Source: Tetracentron sinense (lineage: Eukaryota; Streptophyta; Magnoliopsida; Trochodendrales; Trochodendraceae). Taken from it: DNA of 64,000 nucleotides. Where the stretch lies: positions 48,854,627 through 48,918,626 of the forward strand of contig CM026554.1 in NCBI GenBank assembly GCA_015143295.1. Direction: 5' to 3'. How positions within the stretch are numbered: position 1 is the first letter of the stretch; the number at the start of each line of letters is the position of its first letter. Under the pieces are notes generated by a model. The model saw only the letters and a program-made list of their open reading frames with translations, ran no database searches and was not told the origin of the DNA. This document shows, one piece after another, positions 10,862 through 21,614 of the stretch. A program made the translations under genes and the position numbers.

Positions 10862-10995
10862 AAGGGGTTAGTGGTTAGCTTAAGGAGTGGGGTTCTTGCA
10901 ACTCATCCCGCGGGGGATTAGATCCCAAGACCCACTAATGAGAGAGGCCACACCTCACCACTGGCGCAAGAGGCGCGGTGTAGTAGGCCCTATTA
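10862..10995 (+). mobile_element. Possible tRNA-derived SINE head
   Basis: GGGGTTAGTGGTTAGCTTAAGG resembles a Pol III A box and GGATTAGATCCC a B box, about 40 bases apart, followed by GGCGCAAGAGGCGCGGTGTAG. No poly(A) tail or target duplication was found, so this is tentative. Confidence 0.3.
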
Positions 10996-11271
10996 AAGAG
11001 ACCTTTGAAGAACAAAAATAAAAACACTAATTCCCCTCTAGCTTCACTTTCACACCAATAAATGGAACACTGCTTTATCCGTTAAAAACGCCGTTTGTTT
11101 TGGCAACCTCAGCACTGGTTTCGGGGCGTCCCCGTAGGGGCGGCCTCTCTTTGTAGTTTTTGTAGTTGGTTTTTGTTAAATGATATCCTTTCTTCAAAAA
11201 AGAAAAAAAAAATTTGACGATCTCGATCGCACGTTGAAGATCTCGACATTTGTTGAAGGCTTAAAAGGTAG

Positions 11272-11617
11272 TTTACGAATGGCTCAGGATCCTCTCGAGT
11301 TCGAACCCCTAGAGGTTGCCACGTGTCTCCTTTGACACCCCTTAACCTTGGGTAAGGTTCACCCACCCCTAGGGTTCACCCATCCATCCTTAGTTTTTTT
11401 TTTTTTTTTTTATATTAATTCTTTTTTTAAAATTAAAAACTTTTTTTAATATTAGAAAAACTCTAAAAACAGTTTTTCTAATTTAAAAAATAATAATTAA
11501 TTATAAATAAAAAAAAAGATTGGTGGGTGAACCTTACCCATGGTTAAGGGGTGTCAAAGGAGACACGTGGCAACCTCTAAGGGTTCGAACTCGAGAGAAT
11601 CCTGGGCCTTTACGAAA
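11272..11617. mobile_element. Fold-back MITE, MULE type
   Basis: The element (11281-11608, 328 bp) has inverted arms of about 100 bases: GGCTCAGGATCC...GGTTGCCACGTGTCTCC on the left and the inverse on the right. The AT-rich centre is poly(T)/poly(A). The flanks TTTACGAAT and TTTACGAAA (11272-11280, 11609-11617) match at 8 of 9 bases. A related arm sequence with CACGTGTCCC and TTAACTGTGGTTAAG recurs many times in this window. Confidence 0.8.
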
Positions 11618-11672
11618 AAGGAAATAGTTAACGTAACCATGAATTCCATTTTTAAACCTAAGGCATCCACCT

Positions 11673-11896
11673 ATTGGTAGCAGGGGCGGAGCCACATGGA
11701 GCCCAGGGTTTGGGATTTTTTTTTTTTTTTTACTGTCGGGACGCAACCTGGGAGATGGGCGGAGCTGGGTGGGACGGGGTGCTCTAGCCCTCCTAAACTT
11801 CTAAACGGACACCAATTGATACATAGCCCATGAACTTACCCTCAAAAAAAAATTTTCGGGTTGCAAAAGAATCCTGGCTCCGCCCCTGATTGGTGG
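11673..11896. mobile_element. hAT MITE inside a small palindrome
   Basis: The 208-bp element (11681-11888) starts CAGGGGCGGAGCCA and ends TGGCTCCGCCCCTG, with flanks ATTGGTAG and ATTGGTGG (7 of 8 matching). An 8-bp duplication and CAGGG ends are typical of hAT. The empty site would itself be a palindrome, since the left flank GGCATCCACC mirrors the right flank GGTGGATGCC. Confidence 0.85.
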
Positions 11897-13079
11897 ATGC
11901 CCCTCCTCTTAAGAGAACAGAAAAAACCTCTCTTCGCTACCTCGATGCTGGTTTCAGGGCTTGTCGGTCGTCGTTGAAGGTCCCAAAGATGGCTACTGTG
12001 TTGAGAAGGAGAGAAAATGAGGTCTTGGCGAAGAAGGAAAGGAACTATCGTACACTTAACGTGCTCATTAAGTTTGAATATCTATGTGACTCTCAACTTT
12101 AGCGTCTTTAAGGAGAAAAAATGAGTCACCTTAGATACATGATGCATGATAACGAAGAGAAGGAAGAAAAACAAGCAGTAGGGCCCATAGGTGATTTGGA
12201 AGTCAACTCAAGACCCTCCTGCTAAATTCCGACTGCACCAGCGGAATTTAAAATACATGTTTTGAATACTGGGAAAAGCGATGCTAGGGTATTCCTTTAA
12301 AAGCGGAAACTACAAATAAAAATACTCATATTGACTACTTTTACAAAAAAAATCTACTCATTTTTTGAAAGACCCTCAAACAATACCCCTCATCTTCTTC
12401 TCATTATAATCAAGTTAGATTGTTTAATGGGGCCTCTTATTCTTTTCTTAATGGTTGGGTTTCCCCTTGAAATTTGGTTTGGAGCTATGGCTTTCTTTTC
12501 TGTGGCGAACATTTTAAGAGTTTTCTGTTCTGGATTTTGAAGCTGAAAAAGTGGTTTGAACTTTGAAGTTTTAATGCGCATTTGAATTACTTGGATTAGG
12601 CTTGGAGGAAATTGCTGATATCCTTCAAGTTGTTCAAGGTGTTCCCTATATGTAGGGCTTTGAAGATGCGCAGTCTCGGAATTGGAGGAGAAATTTTCTA
12701 GTCCACGGTCACAAAAGCAGCGAAGAAACTTGGAAATTTGCGTGAAATTGAAGATGGTTGATATGAAGGCACTCCTCGACTTTTAATGAATATCAAGGTA
12801 AGAGATGGGAAGCTTAAAAGGGAAAAATCTCGTACACGCCACACGTCTATAGCTGTTTAGTTAGTAGAGGAATGTTAGCAAAAATCTACCTGTGAATGAG
12901 TCTGAGGGGGCGGGTGTGCACCTTGAAATAAGCTCCGATGATAAAGTCAGTATAAGACACAAGCACACGAACATATAAACATAATAGTATAAAGATACTT
13001 ATCGTGAGGTCATTGGGTATATGCACTTGAGGACGAGCTCTACTGTTATGCTCTGGAGATTGTAGCTCAGGAGGCACAA
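11897..13079. other. No gene confirmed; half of a diverged duplication
   Basis: The segment 12425-12570 is clearly related to 15206-15335 (shared blocks such as CTTAATGGTTGGGTT, TTTAAGAG and GTGGTTT). Short frames here show no domain. I cannot assign a function. Confidence 0.4.
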
Positions 13080-13086
13080 AGAATAT

Positions 13087-13356
13087 GGCTCAGACAACGT
13101 AGCTCTGATAACGTAGCTCGTATAAGACACAGACAACGTAGCTCTGACAAGGCACAGACAACGTAGCTCTGACAACGTAACTCTGACAACGTAGCTCGGA
13201 CAACGTAGCTCTGACAACATAGCTCGTATAAGGCACATACAACGTAGCTCTGGCAACGTAACTCTGATAACGTAGCTCGGACAACGTAGCTCTGACAACG
13301 TAACTCGGATAACGTAGCTCTGACAACGTAGCTCTGACAACGTATATGTTGTGCAT
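13087..13356. repeat. 14-bp minisatellite
   Basis: Repeats of GACAACGTAGCTCT and close variants run through the interval, with short spacers (TATAAGGCACA). Because 14 is not a multiple of three and the unit has no stop on the minus strand, all three minus frames stay open and give spurious proteins of up to 113 residues with a 14-residue period (for example SELRC-QSYVVRATL). Confidence 0.92.
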
Positions 13357-13406
13357 CAGACAACGAGTACGTTGTGCAGCTCACAACGGACAACGAGCTC
13401 AGGCAC

Positions 13407-13515
13407 TATTCACAGCACAACGTGACAACGGATTTGGCAGTATTCACAGCACAACGTGACAACGGATTTGACACTATTCACAGCACAACGTGACAACGGA
13501 TTTGGTACTATTCAC
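13407..13515. repeat. 34-bp minisatellite
   Basis: TATTCACAGCACAACGTGAC begins at 13407 and 13441, with further copies starting at 13475 and 13509, a 34-bp period. It shares the GACAACG core with the adjacent 14-bp array. Confidence 0.92.
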
Positions 13516-14243
13516 ATCGTCAGATACAAGTTCAAGTGTGATTGCACTCAATAGCTAATCAATTGCAAGGCCGTGCAAGTGGCAGTGTGACCATTCATGG
13601 AGAGCATCAGGCGGACATGGCCTATTTAAGATAATCCGGTGGCCATAATAGATTGTAAGGCCATAAAGGGCATCAAGTAACCGGATAACACCAAAGGAAG
13701 ATAAGAGAATCAAGTGAGTAGCTGCCTGCATAACCCTTCGGGATAGGGGTGTGAATGGCTCAAGCTTCTCAAATTTTCTTCTTCCTCTTTTTCTTCTGTC
13801 CTTTATTTCCTTTCTTGCCTTCCGCCCCATCCTCCTATTCTTTATGGTGATTCTTGCTTAGTTATAGGCATTTGGAGTCATCATGACTTGTGTAGTCATG
13901 ATGAGGTCACCTGTCAGACAACACTCAAGTGAGCCAGCACATAGCCCAAGTGGACTTATGTCGGCTAAATTGTTAGAATTTGCTTAGAGTGAGAAATTTC
14001 TATTTTACCCCTTCTTTTTACTTATTTTTATGAATTGTATCCCTTACAAAGCTCACTACTCATATTCCTCTCTGGAGCCCCACCAATGCATCAGCAAACA
14101 AGCTGCTGATTAGTGATTAGTGACCACCAGGCAATATCACCCTAAAATGATCTATAAATTGTAAGTATTTCCCTCCTGCTGTAGTCCAACTGCACGTAAT
14201 ACTAGTTTTCACTTTAATAGGCTACTTTTGCACAAGGTTTGAA
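13516..14243. other. No gene seen
   Basis: A 91-codon minus-strand frame at 13555-13830 has no recognisable domain. The short mirrored GTCATCATGACTTGTGTAG / AGTCATGATGAGG segment near 13878-13905 can form a hairpin. Nothing else is supported. Confidence 0.35.
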
Positions 14244-15077
14244 ATTCCATTTGGAGTCAAATCCTCTACAGTGCAAATCCGGTTATCACCCTTTGAGGTG
14301 ACCACGTGTCCCCTTTAACATCCTTAATGTGGTTCAGATTCACCCATCCTTCCTTGGATTTTAGAAAAAAATATTAATTCTATTTTTTTTAATATTAAAA
14401 AAACCCTAAAAATAGTTTTTTAATTTTAAAAAATACAATTAATATTTTTTTTCTAAAAACCAAGGATGAGTGGATGAACCCTAGGGGTGGATGAATCTAA
14501 ACCACAGTTAAGGGGTGTCAAAGGGGACACATGGCTAGGGCTGTCAACGGATCGGATTCGGACCGGATCTGCCTAGATCCGAATCCGATCCGATTAAGAA
14601 TCCGACTGATCCGAATCCGATCCGAGATCCGTCGGATCATGAAATAACCGATCCGAATCCGATCCGATTATATATCGTTCGATCCGAATCCGATCCGAGT
14701 AAGGTTATTTTTTTTTTAAAAAAATCTATTTTAATAATAAAAAATCTAATAATTCCTTAATTAATACTAATTAATGTTAATTTTTTAAAAAATTAATATT
14801 TTATACATAAAAAATCTAAATAATATATTTAAAATAATTAAAAATTATTATTATTATCGGATCGGATTTTAATCGGATCGAATCACCCTATATCCAGATC
14901 CGATCCGATTATAATCGGATTCCACCGATCCGATCCGACGGATCACATATAAGGTCCAAAGTCCGGCTAATCGGATCGGATTCGGATCGGATCCGGATCA
15001 TGATCCGGTCCATTGACAGCCCTACACGTGGCCACCTCAAAAGGTAATAAAGTAGAGGATTTGACTCCATTGCATTT
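14244..15077. mobile_element. MULE-type MITE split by a younger hAT MITE
   Basis: The outer element (14253-15068) begins GGAGTCAAATCC and ends GGATTTGACTCC. Flanks ATTCCATTT (14244-14252) and ATTGCATTT (15069-15077) match at 8 of 9. Without the nested insert it would be about 320 bp, like the 11.3-kb copy, and it shares the ACCACGTGTCCCCTTT arm sequence. Confidence 0.82.
14528..15032. mobile_element. Nested hAT MITE with GGATCGGATTC repeats
   Basis: The 489-bp element (14536-15024) starts TAGGGCTGTCAACGG and ends CCATTGACAGCCCTA. Its flanks CACATGGC and CACGTGGC match at 7 of 8. The interior is packed with short tandem GATCCGAATCC motifs on both arms around an AT-rich centre. Confidence 0.88.
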
Positions 15078-15836
15078 ATATCGGTAATTTCAGTTCGCCA
15101 ATCTGTATCAAAATTTCAGATGTCACGGCAAAATTTTGAAAATTTTATTTTTTCAAATATTTTATCAAAATTAAATATTTTAACGATCTTTTTTTATTTT
15201 TAATTGCGCCTCTTGTTCTTTCTTAACGGTTGGGTTGTTTTCCTTAAAAATTGTTTTCGTGATCCTTTGGTCTTTTCTGTACTGAGTCTTTAAGAGTGAT
15301 CTGTTCTTGGATTTGAATGTGAAACAGTGGTTTCAAGTTTCCATACTCAATTGACTTCCTTTTGTTTAGGCTCCATGTGTTTAGAGGGAAAATTGAGGTG
15401 GAAAAGAAAAAATTTCCCCAAAACTAACTTATAATTTTTAAAGAAATAATTTCCTTCAAGTGGAAATTTGCAGGTTTTTCTTCTTCTTTTTCTTTCCCAC
15501 ATTTTTCAGCAACAAAACACAGCATTAGAGAATTATTTCAGGCAAAAAGTTCATTTTCTAGTGGACCAAAATCATGAAAATAAAATTTCCCAGAGAGAAT
15601 AGTTTGATCACATATTTCCCCTCCTAAACGACCCTCAAGAGAAAAGGAAAGAAAGAAAGAAAACGACTTCCTTCCCCATCTTTCTTTAATTTCCGGATAT
15701 ACCTCAGCATCAACGGTTCAGCAACATTAGGGAAGCCTAGAATGAGAAATTCTAACACCGGGTGTAAACTTCCAAACTCTAATTGTGGTTGTAATCTACA
15801 TTACCTTCAGAATCGGTTGAGACTAACTTCCTTTTT
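15078..15836. other. No gene seen; copy of the 12.4-kb segment
   Basis: 15206-15335 is the second half of the diverged duplication. The remainder is T-rich with poly-pyrimidine runs. No coding signal on the plus strand. Confidence 0.35.
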
Positions 15837-17521
15837 TCAAAGATATTGTTTTATTAACCTATTGAAAGAGTCGCAACAACAAATGTTGCATCCACATAGA
15901 GAGTTTGGAAGAAATTTGAAATCTGCATATGGGGCTAGCACTCCTCCTGAAATCTTGCAAACCGGCTGTTGGGTCTTTGGGATTAATAACCCATCTTTAA
16001 TGAGCCATGTTAACTTATATGAGAGGTAGGATCAACCGATGAGAATTGCCTAAATTCTCCTTTACCACTTAGTAGTATTTGGCTGCAGGGAATCCATAAG
16101 CCATTCACAGAGGAAGCCCCGTTGTTCTAAAGTTTCAACCTGCAGATTCTCAAAATATCAAAAGTATGCAAACTATGCACAATAAGGATTTATCATGGAC
16201 TAAGCCTCCAATACCCCCAAAAAGGTGCTCAGGTCTTGCCTGAATCTCATTTAACCAGTATTGAAGATAAGAACCTTACCCCTCAATTGCTGTGAACAAC
16301 TTTAAACATGTCATCCCATCTTCGACAACGACTGAAAACGGTGGCCCCAAGTCATCATTTCCAGTGGTACTATGAGCAAGTAATTATGTGAAAGGAAGGG
16401 GAATCAAGAGAAAAATGAACTGCAAAATGACTTATTTTAACAAGAAAGGCCTTTGTGGAAAGAGAGACTAACCTCGTTTTCCACATGTGCAACGGTGCAA
16501 GACATCGATTAACTTGTGATCATGTTCTTGGCTTAGTTGATGATTTCAAAATGACTGAAATATGAGGACAGAAAACCAGATCTTACCAGGGAGAGAGACC
16601 AATTCCTCCCTTCCTGGACTGTCTTAGGTTTGACATAAGGGCAATATACACATCATGCTCACTGCATTTCCAACATCTAAAAGATATTAGACAGCTTGTG
16701 AATTCCTATCAACTCTATATATTTACCCCACAGTGGTGACCGAAATAGATCCTGCCCTAATTGATCTTTAGCATCTACTTCTCAACTTTTGTACAGAAAT
16801 TGCACTTGTAATAGAGCTCATACTGTTAGCAAAAGAGACCATCCATGGACTTTATGATTAAAACAGGATCAGAAAGGAAGAAATCTGATGTGCTACATTG
16901 AACAGCACTACTCTTGCTTTGCAAGTACTCGCTGATTTGAAAGCAGGTTTCTATCTTCACCAAAGCTGCTTGAAGGGTCTATCCCTATATGGAGACCAAG
17001 GTTCACCATTCCTTTTATTTTATCCCCTTAATTCGCATACTTTTATCAACAAAGTGAACAATGAGGAAGAACACATTCTAAACAACATAAGAGAGGAGAC
17101 GGCCGAAATTTGATTACCTTATCACCAACATACAACAAAGTTATATATCTATGGATAGGAATGCCTGAAATAAGTATTGAAAATGGTGACAAGGAGATGC
17201 TAAGCACAGGTTTTCTTTGTTACTTCTCACTAGCAAATCAGATTCCCCATTGATTCTACATCTTCTCTTGCAGCTCATCTCCTGTTTCTGAAATTAACGC
17301 AGGATGATTTCCGAAAGCTCTTACAGTTCTACATAAAGACTATACACAATATTTCCAGTGTCACTCCATTTGTAAATCCTTTCACCTCCATTTGCAAACA
17401 CACTGAAACTCCTTGATTATAGCAATATATCATCCTTGGTTGCATAATTACAAGGCAATGTGATTTATGACTACAAACACTTACGCCAAGATTCCTTGAA
17501 AAACACGTCTTTCTTTGCATC
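15837..17521 (-). CDS. Candidate multi-exon gene or pseudogene, unrecognised
   Basis: Several short minus-strand segments read like protein and are bounded by AG and GT. Around 17480-17515, a segment encoding DAKKDVFFKESW sits between TTGTTCAG and GTAAGTG. 16587-16676 encodes CWKCSEHDVYIALMSNLRQS... and joins in phase to 16473-16531 (QEHDHKLIDVLHRCTCGKR). 16280-16369 encodes TTGNDDLGPPFSVVVEDGM..., and 16066-16139 encodes VETLEQRGFLCEWLMDSLQP.... A terminal frame from about 16010 ends in TGA at 15837-15839 and encodes IPKTQQPVCKISGGVLAPYA... and a Cys-rich end. The phase works between the first pair but not between all others, so this may be a decayed gene. I do not recognise the family. Confidence 0.4.
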
Positions 17522-17707
17522 CTGAACAATGAGAAATTTACCATACTAAAGGATGACTGATATTTGAAAAAAACAATTACTAAATTAAGCTGCTAAAACC
17601 GGTATTTGGCTTAAAATGATGAGGAAATTCATTCTGTTAAATCAGTAACCCCATGCAGATATTATCAGTGTACCACATCTCTCCATTTCTATCAAATAGA
17701 TGGTGAT

Positions 17708-18034
17708 ATGTCAGATGAAGCCTACAAGTTAGCAAGGAGTTTCATTGCCGTAGTTGACCAATTTCATCAATTTAAAGAGAGAGATACATTGCGCCTACGT
17801 TACTTCTATACCAGTACATGTTTTAGAGAGTATGACAATGGATCAAGTACTGGGATCCTTCACTTTTTTTGGAAAAATAATGAACTAATGAACGATCAAT
17901 TTTTAGTGTCATGCCAAAGCATAGGAAGGATTCAGTACCATATGCAAGGAGAATATGAAGATTGGAAAGTGACAGCTTTCTGCACTGTTCTCCTTGTCTT
18001 TATGCAGATAGTTTTCTCATTTCATTCTCTGGGC
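17708..18034 (+). other. Open frame of 124 codons, doubtful
   Basis: The frame 17708-18082 begins MSDEAYKLARSFIAVVDQF. It has no recognised domain and its last 16 codons lie inside a MITE. It could be an exon or chance; the splice context is unclear. Confidence 0.2.
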
Positions 18035-18335
18035 CATAGTAACAAAATTTGTCAAATTTTTAAAAAAATCGCAAACTTTTGAAAATTTCGTGAATTATTC
18101 AAGAATTTTAGGTGTGCCAGATTATAATTTTAGGTGTGCCAGATTATTTGCCGAATTATTTGTGAATTTTAGGTTTGTTGAATTATTCGGCAATTAAACT
18201 ATTTATTTGGTATATTATCTAATCAAATTGTTGAATATATTTTTATAATTATTAAAAAAAATATAAATTTTTTTCCAAAAAAAATTGAACTTGACCCTTG
18301 CTGAATTATTCCCGAACCCCAACTTTGTCACTATG
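18035..18335. mobile_element. hAT-like MITE, CATAGT family
   Basis: 301 bp with imperfect inverted ends CATAGTAACAAAATTTG and CAACTTTGTCACTATG. The 8-bp flanks match poorly (5 of 8), but the ends match the better-preserved copies at 36460-37178 and 39783-41793. Confidence 0.6.
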
Positions 18336-19320
18336 CATTAGGCAACCTTTTTGTGCAACAAAACCCAAGTATGTGTTTCTACCATGTTCAAGCCCAAGTT
18401 TACCCCTCAATTGCATTGAGGTGATAAATCTACATCATCCACACCACCACACCGACACAAAGACAATATATTGATTGTTGTTTAATATGTATGTATAATT
18501 GCAGGAAATAGCACAAGAACTCTATGAATCTCCCCCCCCCCCCAATTGGCTTGAAGTCTTCTAATTCTCCCTTACTATTAACAAATAACAAGTATAAATT
18601 ATAAATTGTTGAGCATATGTTGTAAATGGTAAGCAAACTGATTCCAAATGATAGAAAGACAAAGTCATCTAACAAATAAATAGCCTGTGGAAGTTCGTAA
18701 CAAGTCAACTCAAAACTCATATCTCCTTGTCTACCACTTCAGAACCTTGATACTCACATCACCTCGTTGGCAATTTTGGGAAATGGGAACCCCATTTAGA
18801 AAAGTATAGATTCATAAAGTTCTCTCCCAATCTACTTATGTGGTGAAATAACCTACAAATAGTAAAACAAGAACACACAAGATTTACGCGGTTCATCCAA
18901 TGTGCGCTACGGAGAGGTCATCTTCTTCACTAATTCAAAGAAAAAAGACTACAGAAATCCCTCTCTCACAGCCTCTCAAACAAACATGTTCTCTGCAAAA
19001 TAGAAACCCTAAACCGAATATTATATTATATACTGATACAATCCTCATCATATTTGCTCACATGGAGCTTATGTGGATGATGATAGGAATCCTATTTTCA
19101 TTCATATCTTCCAATAGAAGTTGTTGCCAAGATTAGAGAAGATTGATCTCTATATATTTTCTAACCCAGTTGACTTATTATGGACTCTTTATTTTGATAG
19201 GTCTATCCTCGAAATCGGTCCATCTTCTCTTCTTATTTTATTTTATCTGTTTTTCTCTTGTTATTTGTGGGTAATCTGAAGAACCTTATCATTCGGTATC
19301 AAAACAAAAGGTTTTATCAA
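18336..19320. other. Unassigned; probable edge of a retroelement
   Basis: No gene is visible. At 19291-19306 a CGGTATCAAAAC sequence resembles a methionine-tRNA primer site and directly precedes the gag remnant, so the sequence before it may be an old 5' LTR. I could not pair it with a 3' copy. Confidence 0.35.
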
Positions 19321-20900
19321 TGGTTGGGACAAACAAAGAATGCATTGATCAACTGGAAGCAGACATGTCTTTGATCATGGAGCAGATGAGAGATCTTAAA
19401 GAACATCAAGCGCAAGCAAATCAGAATTTATCTGATGTTAAATCATAGATTGATGGTCTACGGGTGTTCCTGGAACACATAGTGCTACAACAAAATGGGA
19501 ATGTATCAAATTCTGCAAAACCACAAGCGCGTGTAATTCCTAATCGTCAAATTTTTGCGTGCAACCCATATTACGAGTGCTTCAATGATACAAACAAGGT
19601 ACACTAGAGTTGATTTTTCTCATTTTTTGGTGAATACCCCCTTAGCTAGGTCTTGTTGAGTATAGAAGCAGCGGAAACTCAAATAAAGAAGCTTTTATTG
19701 ATGCACTAACTCAAAAATATACAACACTTAAGGGACACTCAAGGAACACTAACACTCAAGAGATGCACTCATTCTTATCCTCACACAAGAACACACACTC
19801 ACTATCACTAGACCTCACATACTTAGAAGAGCTTGTGTTTCTTCTATACACAAATAAGGGGACCCTACCCTCTATTTATAGTAGGCATGTGAATGTTCTA
19901 GATTTCTAGAACATTCTCCTCACCTCCCTTCTTAAGAAACATCTAGAGACTACTACTACCTCTTTTTCTAGAGATAGAGATAAGCTTAGGGAGAATTCTA
20001 GAGATAGAATATTCTAGAGAGATTAATGGAGAACCTATGAGAGAATATTCTAGAGAGAGTAATCTAGAGAGAAGACTCTAGAGAAAGAGAGACACTTGAA
20101 AGGAAGAGAGAAAGTTCTAGAGAGTTGGTGGTGACTCTCAACATGTCTATCAGGTGCAATTATTTTTTTCCTACAATAAGACACCCGATAACGAGAAAAT
20201 TCCGCACGCATCTTTCCATTTGGAGGGTAAAGCCATCCAACGGAACAATTGGATGAAAAGATCTATTGCTTCTTGGACTTTGGAAGAATTTCGTGCAACC
20301 ATATGCAAGCTTTAGCGTATGCTAAACCAGGAGATGCTTTAGCAAAACTACAACAGGAAGGAACAATCCAAGAATATCAAGAGGAGTTTGAGCAACTCAC
20401 CAACTTGACAATGGAATTACCAGAAGCGCTCATGATAGATTGTTATGTTGGCGGGCTCCGTGATGAGATTCGAAGCGACGTAAAAATCTTAGATCCAGAT
20501 TCGTTGCTTAAGATTGTGAGCTTATCTTGAAAGGTGGAAGAGAAGATTTCTACATCAAAGAAATTCAACCGTTCTCTCATTTGCCGGTTATTATCGACAA
20601 ATCCAACGCCAACAGCTATACCGGCATCAACAACAGTTCCAACACAGTCATCTACACCAACTTCTATTGCAATTAAAAGCCTTACACCTGTAGAGATGGC
20701 AGAGCGACGAGGAAAATGGCTTTGTTTTAAATGCGACGAAAGGTTTCATTAGGGTCATCAATGCAAGACTAAGCAACTATTTTTGATGGACTGGGATTGG
20801 CCAGAAGAAGATGATGATGATGAAGATGACCCATGCAACAACCATGATCCAGTTACCTAATTTCCAACCTTGAGGTCAAGGTTGTTTTTATCGGGGTGGA
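19321..20900 (+). pseudogene. Ty3-gypsy gag remnant, split by a solo LTR
   Basis: The frame starts MVGTNKECIDQLEADMSL (coiled-coil N terminus). After the inserted LTR come SFHLEGKAI, the gag core FEQLTNLTMELPEALMIDCYVGGL and a CCHC knuckle CFKCDERFH...GHQC. Stops interrupt it at 19447-19449, in the CCHC knuckle at 20750-20752, and where TGG-type codons would sit near 19645. Soon after the knuckle the acidic tail ends and a purine stretch CGGGGTGGAA leads to TGATACGATCC at about 20900, looking like a polypurine tract plus LTR start. No protease, RT or integrase follows, so this is a gag-only derivative or a large deletion product. Confidence 0.7.
19654..20143 (-). mobile_element. Solo LTR inserted in the gag remnant, antisense
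   Basis: 490 bp with TGTTGAG and CTCAACA ends. Read on the minus strand it has a TATA box CTATAAATAGAGG and an AATAAA signal, in the right order for an LTR, so the LTR points left. The flanks share GTCT (GGTCT and TGTCT). Removing the insert makes the gag reading frame run on through CTATCAGGTGCAA, which supports a real insertion. The CTAGA-rich style resembles the chromovirus LTRs at 49 and 54 kb. Confidence 0.75.
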
Positions 20901-21309
20901 ATGATACGATCCAGGTCGTATTTTACTATAATTAGGAAATCCCAAAAAAAAACAAAAACATAAGAACCGGTGTGTGTGTGACCCAGAAATTTAAAAAACA
21001 CAACCACACACAACAATGGGGGCTCCAACCCGGAACCCCTCGGAAAGAGGGCCGCTGGCCCCCCTGCGATACTACCACTTCTAGCTTCGTAAACCTTACT
21101 TCCACTTCATCCCCACTTGTAGTTTCATAAACCCTTTTTTTTTAATCCGTATTTTTTTAATCATCATTGTAAATCCACTGTTTGAACATGACACTAAAAT
21201 CATCCACGAAGAACAGTGATTTTTTCAGTAATAAGGCTATAATCAAGTGAAATCCGATTTTTTTTTTGCTTGGTCCTAATCATTTATCTACTTAGGTTAG
21301 GGGGTTTAG
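20901..21309. other. Possible 3' LTR start, otherwise nothing
   Basis: The segment starting TGATACGATCCAGG may be a degraded LTR. The rest is poly(T)-rich spacer without coding signal. Confidence 0.3.
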
Positions 21310-21535
21310 CACTCATGGTGGGCGCTTAACAGCCTGATACGAAGCCATGGATAGAACTCATCCTTGAAAACCGGCTAACAAGGAAAGGGTGCCCGAGAGC
21401 TTATATACACAAGGTCAAGGCCATATTTAAACGATGTGGGCAATTGGGATCCTAACACAGCCACACCAAGACTCGAACACGAGTCACACCTCTCCAAAGG
21501 GAGATACACAACCACTCGGACAGGCCCATGGTGTG
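21310..21535 (-). mobile_element. tRNA-derived SINE
   Basis: On the minus strand the head reads TGTCCGAGTGGTTGTG (a good A box of the Ser/Leu tRNA type, forward 21509-21524) and about 35 bases later GTGTTCGAGTCTT (B box, forward 21469-21481). A non-tRNA body follows toward lower coordinates. The tail and target duplication were not located. A diverged relative is at 23703. Confidence 0.65.
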
Positions 21536-21614
21536 TGAGTGAGAAACCCGATTTGAAATGGATGCAACAATGCAACGAAATGAAAAAGTAGAAGCATAGA
21601 ACAACGATTCATAC

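Noticed and set aside
12999..13393. Three overlapping minus-strand proteins of 88-113 residues
   Set aside because: They are translations of a 14-bp minisatellite open in all three frames, with no domain and no gene structure.
13087..13515. Possible leucine- or cysteine-rich repeat protein gene
   Set aside because: No start, splice or stop context; explained by the repeat.
15742..16029. Plus-strand 95-codon frame
   Set aside because: The minus strand over the same bases has a better protein-like terminal frame and matches neighbouring exon-like segments on that strand.
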